DNA of 64,000 bases. Origin: Endomychus coccineus. Lineage: Eukaryota; Arthropoda; Insecta; Coleoptera; Endomychidae. Shown here in pieces: positions 12,146-23,414 of this stretch. Position 1 is the stretch's first letter; every line of letters starts with the position of its first letter. Location of the stretch: the NCBI GenBank assembly GCA_958510875.1, contig OY294068.1, forward strand, positions 73,262,633 through 73,326,632, read 5' to 3'. Below the pieces are notes generated by a model. It was not told the DNA's origin and ran no database searches. It saw nothing but the letters and a program-made list of their open reading frames with translations. The translations under genes and the position numbers were made by a program.

Positions 12146-12790
12146 ATGACGTTTATGGGAACCAGCTCCGATTTTGACGAAATTTTTTTTATAGACTATT
12201 TACATGTTCCTTATGTAGAATTGAAGAAGAAAACTCTCCGCTAAAGTGCCTTTTTCCCAAAAAAATTTCCCAAATTTAGACATATTCTGTCACGTTTTTC
12301 TTCTATATATATGGTCACAATTTGGACGAAACTGTTATTTTCAGCAACCTATGGCATTGTTTTCGTAAATAAATGCTAATTAGAGGTTCAACAGTATTTA
12401 GAAACCGTATAATTCGGGGAATAAAATTGTAAACAGTAACCGCCATTAAATTGCATTTTATGAAGTGACGTTACGTCGTAACTAGATTCTCTAGACACCC
12501 AACATTTGCAAACCATAGAATCGTATATTTCATTGGATACGTACTATTAACTCCCATACGAGTATCTCCCAACATTCTGCTTTCTGCTTATTATACACAG
12601 CATTGGTTTTTTTATTCTCGATTATCTTGAAATATTTTTCTACTAGATATTAATATCTCTTTATCTCGCTGTGTGAAATTAGCTGATCTTTTCCTGTCCA
12701 TTTTTCAATCACACAATTCAGTATCAACTCAGCAAATTACGATAATCGTACTAATAAATACCACAAATTCAGAAAGAACGAAACACAATT
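12146..12790. other. Unassigned intergenic stretch
   Basis: No coding signal. The text around 12160-12185 (CCGATTTTGACGAAA) is similar to 46900-46925, so a short unnamed repeat may be shared between the two places. Confidence 0.4.
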
Positions 12791-12793
12791 CAG

Positions 12794-13220
12794 GTTATGA
12801 TGAAATATAAACAATGACATGAAGTTAGTTCTGTAGTTAATGCCACTTGAAAATCTAGGGATTTTTATTTGTGTCGCTGTTTACTATCAGCGGTAACTTT
12901 TTAATGGTGAATACTTGCTTCTATTATCAGAGAGATACAGATAACTATCAGAGAGGTAAATATGTATTTGGTGAATACGGCCGTCAGAGACGTCCTCACT
13001 CACCGAAATCACACAGTCCCAATTTGGGTTATGATGAAATAAACAATGACATGAAGTTAGTTCTACCTGAAAATCTAGGGATTTTTATTTGTGTCGCTGT
13101 TTACTATCAGCGGTAACTTTTTAATGGTGAATACTTGCTTCTATTATCGGAGAGATTAATCTTAGCAGACAGATAACTATCAGCGAGGTAAGTATGTATT
13201 TGGTGAATACGGCCGTAAGT
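12794..13220 (+). repeat. Tandem duplication, unit about 235 bp
   Basis: Two direct copies begin near 12794 and 13029. Both carry the blocks GAAAATCTAGGGATTTTTAT, GTGTCGCTGTTTACTATCAG and TTGGTGAATACGGCCGT. The copies differ by small indels, for example TTAATCTTAGCAGA only in the second. An ORF at 12871-13116 simply runs across the copies. Confidence 0.8.
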
Positions 13221-14161
13221 GACCCATCCTGTGATCATTTATGGTCATTTTTGGTCGCTTATGGTCATTAATGAGCATTTAGGTCAAATTTCTGAAGGGT
13301 TGCCAAATTTTTAACTACATCTTTGAAATGGACACTTTTTGAAATTAAATAAATTGTTATAAAAGGATGTGGATTATTTTGAAAAAAATATGTAAAACAT
13401 AACCTATAATCTCAGTTTGTGGCTGTGAAAAAGAGTTCACTGGTTTAACACTTTTAGTTGAGAATATTTCAAAAATTTGAAATATAAAAATGGTGAAACC
13501 AGATTCTATAACATGGAATTATTTTGAAAAACAATCTGACAACAATCCAATCAATCATTAAATAACAATAATAACAAATTACCCACAAAAGACCCTATCA
13601 TAATTATAGTTATTATTTTACATGAAATATTGCAATATATTGTTATTAGTAATTAATGTTATTTTATAGCTACTGGTACATAAGTTATTGTATAATATAA
13701 TTATAATACAAATTTCAGAAGTTCTGTATTTTCAAGCTTTTTTTTTAACAATGTAATCATTAGAATTTGATCAGACTAACAAACAATTTTTTAATTAAAA
13801 CTTGGATCAGCCAACGTGGTCATTTATGGCCACTGACGAGCATTTAAGTAAAGTGACTTGTCATATATATTGTCAATTCACAAAACTATTTATAAAAGTT
13901 TTGTAATTGGGTAGTCTCTAGCCACATTCGAATTTCCACATGTGATTGATGTAAAGCAAACAGTTGTGTAAACTAACATAGACTACTAAAAGAATGACTA
14001 ACAAAATACTATTATGAGCATTATTTTTACAAAATTACCTAATTTTGTAAAATAATGCTCATATTATTTTACAAAATTAGGTACATATAATTTACCTGAT
14101 TCCATTATAAGTGGGAAAGACTTTGTTCTGCCTGGTAAACATGAAAATAAGAAAGCATCAC
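13221..14161. other. AT-rich stretch with short repeats and a hairpin
   Basis: No gene seen. Similar short blocks built on GGTCATTTATGG and GAGCATTTA occur at 13225-13290 and 13818-13850. A near-perfect hairpin lies at about 14012-14064 (TATGAGCATTATTTT against its complement). Its 24-25 bp arms differ by one extra T, and the loop is very short. Confidence 0.6.
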
Positions 14162-14166
14162 CGACG

Positions 14167-16556
14167 CACAGTGGTCGGAAATCAAAAATTCCTGGCCAAA
14201 ACTCAAAAAGTGAATGTTTTTTGTTTATTCATACATATTAATAGTTTTTGGGGTCGCTGATTACGAAAATGGATGTCAAAAATCAAAATTCAAAATGGCC
14301 CACCCAAAATGGCGAACATTTTTTTCGAAAAGTATTACGATTATGCTGAAATTTGGAATATACGTGCTTTCTGGGTTGCTGATTACGAAAATAAATGTAA
14401 AAAATCAAAATTCAAAATGGTCGACCCAAAATGGCGGACATTTTTTTCGAAAAGTGTTACGATTATGCTGAAATTTGGAATATACGTGCTTTCTGGGTTG
14501 CTGATTACGAAAATAAATGTAAAAAATCAAAATTCAAAATGGTCGACCCAAAATGGCGGACATTTTTTTCGAAAAGTATTACGATTATGCTGAAATTTGG
14601 AATATACGTGCTTTCTGGGTTGCTGATTACGAAAATAAATGTAAAAAATCAAAATTCAAAATGGTCGACCCAAAATGGCGGACATTTTTTTCGAAAAGTG
14701 TTACGATTATGCTGAAATTTGGAATATACGTGCTTTCTGGGTTGCTGATTACGAAAATAAATGTAAAAAATCAAAATTCAAAATGGTGGACCCAAAATGG
14801 CGGACATTTTTTTCGAAAAGTATTACGATTATGCTGAAATTTGGAATATACGTGCTTGCTGGGTTGCTGATTACGAAAATAAGTGCAAAAATACCAAAAT
14901 CATAATTGTGAACCCCAAATGGCAGACGACCTCCATCTTGGATCCTATCAAAGATTATTCAAAAGTTAATTTATTAATTAGAACTGAGAATATTAATTTT
15001 ATTTCAATTTTGAATTAATTAATTCAATTAATCGTTAGATTTTTTTTACCAATTAGAAATGACCATATTTATTATTTTAATTATCATAATCATATTATAG
15101 TAATTATCTAAAAATTAATTCATTTATACCTAAATAATTAGGTATTTTCACTTAAAAATTTCATTCCATATTTTAACAGTTCATAGAAAATAATTTGACA
15201 CGTATTTTTTCTATTTAAGGTATCTCGAAAATAGAAAGAGATAAAGCATTTTGAAATGTGCACAATCATGACGTCATCACACAAATATGACGTCATTTAT
15301 ATATTCATTATATCTATATATACGAAATAGAAAATTTGTGTATCTTTGGAAAAAATCAATTTTGAGGAAAACAAAAAAATACCTATTTATTTTTGACCGA
15401 AAATACTTGATACATACATCGCTGAATTTGACTAAATTTTTTTTTTAAATACCCAATTCTACTGTTAACTTTTTTTGAAGTTTATCTGTTTACAATCCAT
15501 AAATGAACTTTTTATCATTCGCGTTCTAAGAAAAAAAAACAAATTCAACTGCAAATTTTTATTTAAAATGTCATTGTACTCGACTTCCGACATACTTTTA
15601 TTCCAAATATATGGTATTTTTTATCTGAAGTTCCAATTCAAATTTCGCGCCGCAGCTGACCCTTCTCTCTCCAAACATGCAGCTTCTCTCTTTAACTTAG
15701 CTGTCACTCGTGTCGCGGTTCGTATTTTCACAGAATTGTGAGCTTTTTCTCGCTCAAAATCCCGCATCTTATATCGAATTTAATAAATATTACGATTTAT
15801 CACCTCTTCTCGACACTTTGTATATTACTTCGTATGGATTATTTCAATGAAAAATTTATATTTTTGAGCGGCTAACTTCACTTTCATACATTTTTGACGT
15901 TCCCCAAATATATTGATGAGAAATAAAAAGGTTTCTAATTATTGACGGCATGTAATTCATGGGGCGCGTCACGGGGCTCTTACAGAGTCCATGCATAAAT
16001 ACATCAACAATGCTATAAACAATTTGTTTTTTGAGTGAAAGGGGCAAAAAAGGGCAAGTGATGCCGACGGTTCCGAATTTCCTAATATTTTTTACGCGTG
16101 AAATTGTTGTAACTTTTGCAGGATCTCGCGGGATCATTACTAATTCTCTACCGATAATAATAAATTGTGATAAAAAATAATAATTTAGAGCCCATACATT
16201 ATATTATTAACACCATTAACATAATTCAAAATACGGCGGTTCTACTAAATGTACGTAATTTACATACCTTCAGGACTATTCTCCATTACTAAGCATTTGC
16301 TTTTGAAGCGAAATGCGAGACGTGGAAAGATTTTTGTCGAGCGCTCGGGAGTCCTAACAGTCACGATTTCGCGCGTGGTTAAACGACGGTCAAGTTTGTG
16401 TATGTGCCCAGGGCCAGGAACTGAACCTAAACAGCTGATTTCTTGGATTTGTATGCACTAACGCCATCTATCTAAGAAAATATAAAGCTTCACCTCCTAT
16501 GATAACTTTTGATTCTTGAGGTTTTGGCCAGGAATTTTGGATTTCTGACCACTGTG
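14167..16556. mobile_element. Non-autonomous Transib-like element, 5-bp TSD
   Basis: The ends are 36-bp inverted repeats matching at about 34 positions, starting CACAGTGGTC. The flanks are identical 5-bp duplications CGACG at 14162-14166 and 16557-16561. CAC(A/T)RTG ends and GC-rich 5-bp target duplications are the signature of Transib, the superfamily related to RAG1. The 2390-bp interior has no recognisable transposase; it holds a 122-bp satellite (14252-14905) and AT-rich sequence. Without the enzyme the superfamily call rests on the ends and the duplication alone. Confidence 0.75.
14240..14905 (+). repeat. 122-bp tandem repeat, about 5.4 units
   Basis: The block CTGATTACGAAAA recurs at exact 122-bp steps (14259, 14381, 14503, 14625, 14747, 14869). 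Each unit contains CAAAATGGCGGACATTTTTT or a close variant and GCTGAAATTTGGAATATACG. Because 122 is not a multiple of three, overlapping ORFs of 73-106 residues appear in successive frames; these are a by-product. The base after GAAAAGT alternates A, G, A, G, A along the array, suggesting a 244-bp higher-order unit. Confidence 0.93.
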
Positions 16557-16561
16557 CGACG

Positions 16562-17590
16562 GCTAGAAGTTTATTTTCTATAGTAATTAGCCAGTAGCAA
16601 CATATTTACAAATGACTCTTTTTAATCAGCCAATCACAATGATTTTTCAGAACCTCTATTATAGTAGAGGAAATAAATGCATAAAAAGACCCTCATCTCT
16701 TATCTTTTTGTAATCGGATGGATTTGAATGAAACCTTTTGCATTCGCGGTTAACTTGGTTAACCTTTAGATTTTGGCGGTCGCACCCCCTCTTTTTGCTA
16801 TCTATCTCGCTGAGTTCTCAACAGAATTCCTTCAAATTTACATACAGGGGTTTTGAGGGGTCAGCTATTACGAATCCGACGAGAAAATCTGAAAATTCAA
16901 AATGGCGAGTTGAAATATAAAAATGCATTTTGTAGCCTAACTGATGATTTTAGAGAAAAATACCAAGAGTCCAAAAGTGTTTAGAATTTAATTTTGCATA
17001 AGAATAACTATGATTCATATATCACCACTCATCAACCACCCCTTAGCCGACCTTAGTTATCCCGACGCTGCAAATCTAAAATTGCCATTTGCAGCCATGA
17101 TTTTGATTTTAGGCAAAATTGATAAGACACAAAAAGTATATTCATATGTTCACTTTCAACCCCTTTTTACCTTGACAGGGGGAACATCCCTACTTATTTC
17201 GTAAAAGAGCCGCATTTTTCCATGTAAATAGGGAAATGTTATATAAAAACACGTGGAAATTATATTTGAAGAATATCTCTTCATTCTGCACTGTATCAAA
17301 TAGATCTCCAAGGGGTGGGGGTGAAGTCACATGCTGCATCGCTATATACAAGACGAAATAAAATGCCTATTTTTCTATTTTCTAGTCGTCCGATTAACTT
17401 GAAATTTGGAAACTGTTCATCATTTGCGTGACAATGCATTATGGCATTATAAGAGAAAAAACAAGATGGCGGAAGAGTTATGTGATTATGGTTCTATTCT
17501 ATTCAAAATTAGTATGTGAAGGTTTTTCGGTCAGATGATTTTTATATCAAAATTCAAGATGACGGAAGATTTTTGTGATTATTAAAGTGT
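16562..17590. other. Intergenic stretch with decayed repeats
   Basis: A copy of the GCTGATTACGA-type motif is found near 16861-16915 followed by CAAAATGGCG. Other segments (17520-17570) carry AAGATGGCGGAAG-like words. No coding region was supported. Confidence 0.45.
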
Positions 17591-17591
17591 A

Positions 17592-18140
17592 CTAAAAAGA
17601 AAAAATAAGTGTTATGTTAGATTTGAGAAGTAAGTTATTCTGTTCTCCTGTCAGGAAGTAACAGATTGAAAAGCTAGAAAATTCTTGGCTTCCGGATGGA
17701 TTCCGCGTCGCAATTGTAAGACTTGATGCCGACGTTTCGCCAACCATTACATGTGGCACCTTCAGGGCAGGCTTGAGGCTTGAACTGAAACTGATTCTTT
17801 TGATTTCTGTAGCGGTATTTATTGTAGGGAAAAACCTTCTCGCTACATAGTTCACTAAATTTATTCGGGTGGTTCTGGCACCTCTCGTGGTCTGGTCATG
17901 TGTGAAGTGGAATCCTGAGTCAAGATTTAGATTATTTGGATGTTTTAGGATTTCTATCGCTTCAAGAATTTTTCGCTGATAGAAGTTTGGGGCTCGGGCT
18001 AGAATTTTAGTATTTTCAAAAAGGATTTGTTGATTAGTTTCAAACTTATATTCCGCAAGGGCAGAAGGTCAGGAATTTCCAAGATTAGCTATCCGCGGAA
18101 GTCTATTATTCAAGAGATTGAAAAGTTTGTCATATGGGAA
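17592..18140 (-). mobile_element. Penelope-like element, 3' fragment (family PLE-2)
   Basis: On the - strand, 18140 to 17860 can be read as LPRIANLGNS, KFETNQQILFENTKILARAP and REKFLEAIEIL-like residues followed by HFTHDQTTRGARTTRINLVN. This is the C-terminal part of a Penelope-like polyprotein (GIY-YIG endonuclease region and tail). It is followed by a 3' tail that contains a hammerhead-like motif (17731-17765). A frameshift or stop separates the coding pieces. A 190-bp relative with a target duplication lies at 60780-60969. Confidence 0.7.
17730..17770 (-). ncRNA. Hammerhead-like motif, family III, core mutated
   Basis: On the - strand the core reads CTGAAGG (17759-17765, expected CTGANGA), then a helix GCCAC...TGGC, then GAAA (17735-17738) and CGTCGGC. 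The last A of the core is changed to G, which should abolish cleavage. The intact relative is at 60879-60913. Confidence 0.6.
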
Positions 18141-20476
18141 TTTCTATTTCGTCTTTGAACTGATCATGTACTTCGAACATCAGTATCAGTCAATCTTATT
18201 CAGTTCGAAAACAGAAAAAATTTACAATATTGTACCCGACACATACACTGTGTTAGAAAAACTGTCTTCTAGAATTTTTCCATGAAATGTGCTCTTGTAG
18301 TATGTAGAAGGCATGCGCCTCAGAACTATTACAATTTCTTTCATTCATTAATGACCACCAAGGGCTGATGAATTTCCCCTAGTGGTGTCCAAACATGTTA
18401 TATATGTTATACTCGTATGTCGAAATTATTTCTTTGTAATGTAATTTTTGGTTTGGGAATGAAGATTATTATTATCATGAAAATAATGATACAAATTCGG
18501 AATATGAAAAAAATAATTTTATTTCTCTTAATCTACTTACGCTAACAAAGTCATATTAATATGTTCATAACCGGTTTTGATTAGAAAAAGGAAGCTTTTA
18601 TTATCCTTCAATTTTTCCATTATTTCTCCTTCAACTAATATCTCTATTGGGGGTAACAAATTCTGTAAATCCGCACCTGAAACAAATATTTCAAATAAAG
18701 TCAAAACTATCATTAAAGGACAATTATTGAATGTATACGGAGATTTAAGAAAAATTGAAAGACTTAATACGAACTTTATTCAAATATTATATAGATTACA
18801 TTATCTAAAAATGTATTGCAGACATCTATTCCAGCAATTTCCAGAAAAATGGCGAACATCTAGATCTATCTTTTCTTTCACCTATAAGGCTTTGTAAAAG
18901 TATATGTTGAACTTAACTTATGCATGTTAGGAACTGAAGGAAAAGATGTATGGCTTCAACCATAGCCTACTCCAATATCAGGCCACCACGTGTCCCGCGT
19001 TTCACATTACCAACTTATGCCTAAACAGCGCATACGAAACATGTTCAGTGGAGAATTCTGTCAGTCAAAGCCTGTGAATATTTTCGTGCTTATTACAGTG
19101 GGAAATGAGCAAATTGAATGAAGTGATACTGTGACTTTAAAATAGCCTGTTTATTTTCTGTTGTTAGGTAGTGTTACATGTCCATGTTGAGTTTATGAGA
19201 TACACTGGTTGTTTTATAAACCTTTGGTTTAGAAAATAGTTTGGAAACTGCCAAAAATTGTTATTAGGTATTTTTTTTTGCCGCTTTACGGTATTTTTGG
19301 TGACGAAAATTTCTTATTTCTATTATGTATCATTTTATCTCAAAACTATATTATTCCACATGTGCTTCTTCACATTAGAGCAATTCATAGATTCTTTCGT
19401 TCCAATAAAAACTCATACGTTTTAAATATTTTCCTGACAGTGACATTATTAGAGACATGAAGACATGATAACAAAATGGTGGATCTGTACCTCTAGGAAG
19501 AAAACTTCCAGAACTTGTTCAAGATTGCATGTCTATATTTTTCATAATCAACCTTTCTATGTGTCAAAGAAAGTTCCAATCAAACGTGAACATCTTGAAG
19601 AAAAACGATTGAGCTAAGAACATCGCGATGAAATGATTTCCAAACCTGACTTAAAAAAGATCATATTTTAAATTTGAATGACTATTTCAAAAGTCAAGAA
19701 TAAAAATTAAATTAACTTTGTTTATAAAACATTCGAAAACAGCATTTGTTTTCTTTGCATTCTTTTTAATGAAAATATGAATGATGTTCCAAAGTTTGTT
19801 TCAGGTTTTAGTATCGACGGACTTTTGTCGAAGTGGTCTCAATTTGATTCATTCAATTCAATTTCCTGGAGCTTGTATTAATTATTTTATTAGAGAGTCC
19901 AGAGTTTTAACTTTGCCAAATTCTAACTTTTTGAGAAGAATAACTGGATTTCAAATATCATATGGTAATTTACTCCTGACAGTTATCAGTAAATTTGAAG
20001 CTCTAATATTGACCTTTATCGCACTACGAAATGAGGGTTAGAATAAGCTCATTCTTTTCTCTTCATAAGTTTCACTTTATTTCTCTCTTATAACAAATAT
20101 TCAACGTGACCAACGTGAAGGTGGTATACTTGGAAGATCTGGGAATGTGATGGATACTGCTTCATTATTTTTCAAAAATTTTAGTTGAATATAAATTATG
20201 AAGCAAAATTCAACAATGCTTTTGAAAATGAGAACAAGTTAATCAGTTCTACAGTAATCAGAGATCTTATATAGATATCTACTTTGAGTAACATACGAAT
20301 CAATGTATGTTATGGTACATTTTTTATTTTAGTCTCATCATTAGGATCTCAGAAATGGTAAGAGCTACAGGGTCGGTTGATTATGACAAAGTTGTACAAT
20401 TTGATGCTCAACAAAATGCCGTAATGGGATTTGAAGAATGTCAAATACTTGCGGAGATATTCGGAAAAAACAGAAA
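18141..20476. other. Unassigned stretch with unidentified ORFs
   Basis: Three + strand readings look possibly coding but match nothing I recognise. 18577-18897 gives a 106-residue ORF with a basic, aromatic-rich end (LYRLHYLKMYCRHLFQQFPE). About 19490-19660 gives a frameshifted reading with PLGRKLPELVQDCMSIFF. 20307-20476 gives MVRATGSVDYDKVVQFDAQQ, cut off where the inverted repeat at 20477 begins. They may be remnants of one element or gene; no splice structure linking them was seen. Confidence 0.3.
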
Positions 20477-22547
20477 GGACCTCGGAAATTCCTTACGGGA
20501 ATTGGGTCTCGGTGGATATTTCTGAATTTTTGATATGATGTAGTCCATGTAATTCTGAACCAATATTATCATTGAGCCAACCCCCAAAAATGAACAGATT
20601 CTCTGCTAGAGGGGGTTATATTTACATTTTATTCTTAATAGAGTATTTATTTCTGAAGACGGGAACAATATTTTAACATGCTTCATTCTAGTGTATGTTG
20701 CATAATATGGTTCTTCTCCCATATAAAAATTTTGAAGCCCCCCCCCTAACCCCTAAACCCCCCTTAAATAAAAAATTTACCTTTTTCGGAATCACTTCAA
20801 AATCAATGTAAAATGTTTTAATAAGCTTAAATACGGGATCCGCACTTGTATTTCGAAAATCAACTCCCCCCCAAATGGGAGATGTACAAAAAATTTCGGT
20901 GGATTTTTCTGAATTTTTGATATGATGTAGTCCATTTAATTCTGAACAAATTTTATCCATGCGCAAACCCCGAGAAATGAACGATTTTTCCGCTATGGGG
21001 GGTTATATTTACATTTTACTCATAACAGACTTATTCATTTCTGAAGGCGAGTACAAAATCCTTACATGCTTTACTCCAGCTTATGTTGCATAATATTGTT
21101 CTTCTTCCATGAAGAATGTTGAAGCCTCCCCTATCCCTCCAACCCCCACTTTTTTTGAAAATAAAAAATACTAATTCCTGGGTCACTTCGAAAATCATTG
21201 GAAAATGTTTAAATAAGCTCAGATGTGGAAACCGCACTTCTGTATCATAATTGCCTCCGTTATCCACATTTAGAGGAGGTCTGTTTTCCACATTTCGCCG
21301 GATAACTGTTATTTCACGTTTATTTGCGTTTACTACTCCATCAATTCTTAATAGTTGATCTCTCGCATACGCAACAATCCCCACGATTCAGGTACGTCAT
21401 TAATTTTAGTAACCACAACCAGTAAATAAAACTACAATAATGCAGAAAAGCACAACAATAATTACTACTAATAAACAAGATGACAAGACGCAGTGCATAA
21501 GTTTGACAGTTCTTAGGGCAAGATAAAAGATTGCTCATAGCCGCCTCTAAATTAATTGCAATTGATAAACGTGCGTTCATTAGAATGAAGAAGCAAATGT
21601 AGTTCAAGCAAGCGTAGAAATTGAAGGACTCATAAGAAGTGCCGTATGCGTCCATTTCAATCGAGATCATTTGAAGCAATCTTCCCGCCTTACAAAAATG
21701 CAAATAAACGTCAAATAGCTATATAAATAGTTATCCGGCAAAATGTGGATAACAGACGCACTTATGATACAGAAGTGCGGTTTCCGTATCTGAGCTTATT
21801 TAAACATTTTCCAATGGTTTTCGAAGTGACCCAGGAATTAGTATTTTCTATTACCAAAAAAGTGGGGGTTGGGGGGATAGGGGAGGCTTCAAAATTTCTT
21901 CATGGAAGAAGAACAATATTACGCAACATAAGCTGGAGTAAAGCATGTAAGGATTTTGTACTCGCCTTCAGAAATGAATAAGTCTGTAATGAGTAAAATG
22001 TAAATATAACCCCCTCTAGCGGAAAAACCGTTCATTTCTCGGGGTTTGCGCATGGATAAAATTTGTTCAGAATTGAATGGACTACATCATATCAAAAATT
22101 CAGAAAAACCCACCAAATTTTTTTTTGCATACCCCATTTGGGGGGCGGGGGGAGTTGATTTTCGAAATACAAGTGCGGATTCCGTATTTAAGCTTATTTA
22201 AACATTTTACAATGATTTTTGAAGCGATCCAGAAAAAGGTATATTTTTATTATTTAAGGGGAGGTTAGGGGTTAGGGGGGGGGGGGCTTCAAAATTTTTT
22301 TATGGGAGAAGAACCATATTATGGAACATAAACTAGAATGAAGCATGTTAAAATATTGTTCCCGTCTTCAGAAATAAATAGTCTATTAAGAATGAAATGT
22401 AAATATAACCCCCCCTAGCAGAGAATCTGGTCATTTTTGGGGGTTGGCGCAATGATAACATCTGTTCAGAATCACACGGACTACATCATATCAAAAATTC
22501 ATAAATATCCACCGAGACCCAATTCCCGTAAGGAATTTGCGGGGTCC
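20477..22547. mobile_element. Large inverted repeat with doubled arms
   Basis: The outer ends are inverted copies starting GGACCYCGSAAATTCCTTACG. The left arm runs from 20477 to about 21335 and the right from about 21710 to 22547, around a 375-bp spacer. Each arm itself holds two direct copies of a 389-bp unit (for example GAATTTTTGATATGATGTAG near 20524 and 20913, in reverse near 22075 and 22480). Long runs of C or G (20740-20762, 22262-22288) mark the units. ORFs inside are strand-symmetric and not genes. No target duplication was clear. Confidence 0.75.
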
Positions 22548-23414
22548 TTTTATAAAATCATTACTTTTCTGACGTTATTGGAAAAGATATTTTAAAACGA
22601 ATGACTTTGTCATTGCCACTTTTTATGGTCTACATGGCGCTATAAAATTATAAATGCGCCTTTCAGAATCCATCATCAATTTTTTTTAAATATAGCCCTG
22701 GATTTTTTTCATTACTTTCCTCATACATAGTATATAAGTATAAGGGAGGTATTGTACACGGCCCAAAAATTGTATAACATATTTTTGTGGATATATCTGT
22801 TTTGAGCGTTTCTGAAATGATCTAGACTATTTTTGACACGATATATGTGTGTATGTGTGTGCTTAACCCACCGTGGAGACAATTTTGCAGATCACTTTAA
22901 AGTGGTGAAACTGTATTGTTTAAAATTATGGTATTTTATTTAACCATAAGGACAACCGTGGTGTGTGTGCTGCGTGTATGATACATGCGCACGCGAGCTA
23001 TCATATCGTGCTTCAGTCGGAGGATCGGGCAGCTTCCCAAACCAAAATTTTGCCAAGACCGCCAGGCACGGACGCACCGACCCACTGGCCCAGACCGGCA
23101 AGCCGTTACGCCGTACCCGTTGATACTTAAATATCTTATAAATAACGCACTTTTCAAAAAAAAATATGTCTAACAACTTTTCCCAAATTTTCGATGTTTC
23201 TCGAGTTATTTAGCAAAATTTTTTGGCTCATCTACCAGAAGAAACTAGTCACATGCATAAGGTTGTACACTTTAGAATTAATACCATCTCAAAATTTTTA
23301 GCAGCTGGACAAGTTTAGAATGATCAAACATATTTATAATTCAGCCACAATCAATAAATTTGTGAATATCTTATCAGTGACGCCATCCCAATCATAGGCC
23401 TGGTCCTTTACAGC
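22548..23414. other. Unassigned stretch with a GC-rich island
   Basis: AT-rich except for about 22960-23125, which is GC-rich and open on both strands, giving overlapping ORFs of 62-78 residues. None resembles a known protein. No RNA gene was recognised. Confidence 0.4.

Noticed and set aside
14240..14905. Regular array considered as CRISPR
   Set aside because: Units are 122 bp with no unique spacers, in a eukaryotic genome; it is a satellite.
14214..15018. Overlapping ORFs of 73-106 residues in three + frames
   Set aside because: They arise because a stop-poor 122-bp unit repeats out of frame; no codon preference and no known protein.
18325..18375. GGGCTGATGA near 18360 as a hammerhead core
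   Set aside because: No GAAA follows at a suitable distance and no helix II pairs.
20307..20525. 72-residue ORF as a complete small gene
   Set aside because: Its last 16 residues are the terminal inverted repeat of the 20477-22547 element, also present at the other end.
22936..23176. ORFs on both strands of a GC-rich island
   Set aside because: Three overlapping readings with no recognisable domain; openness is explained by base composition.
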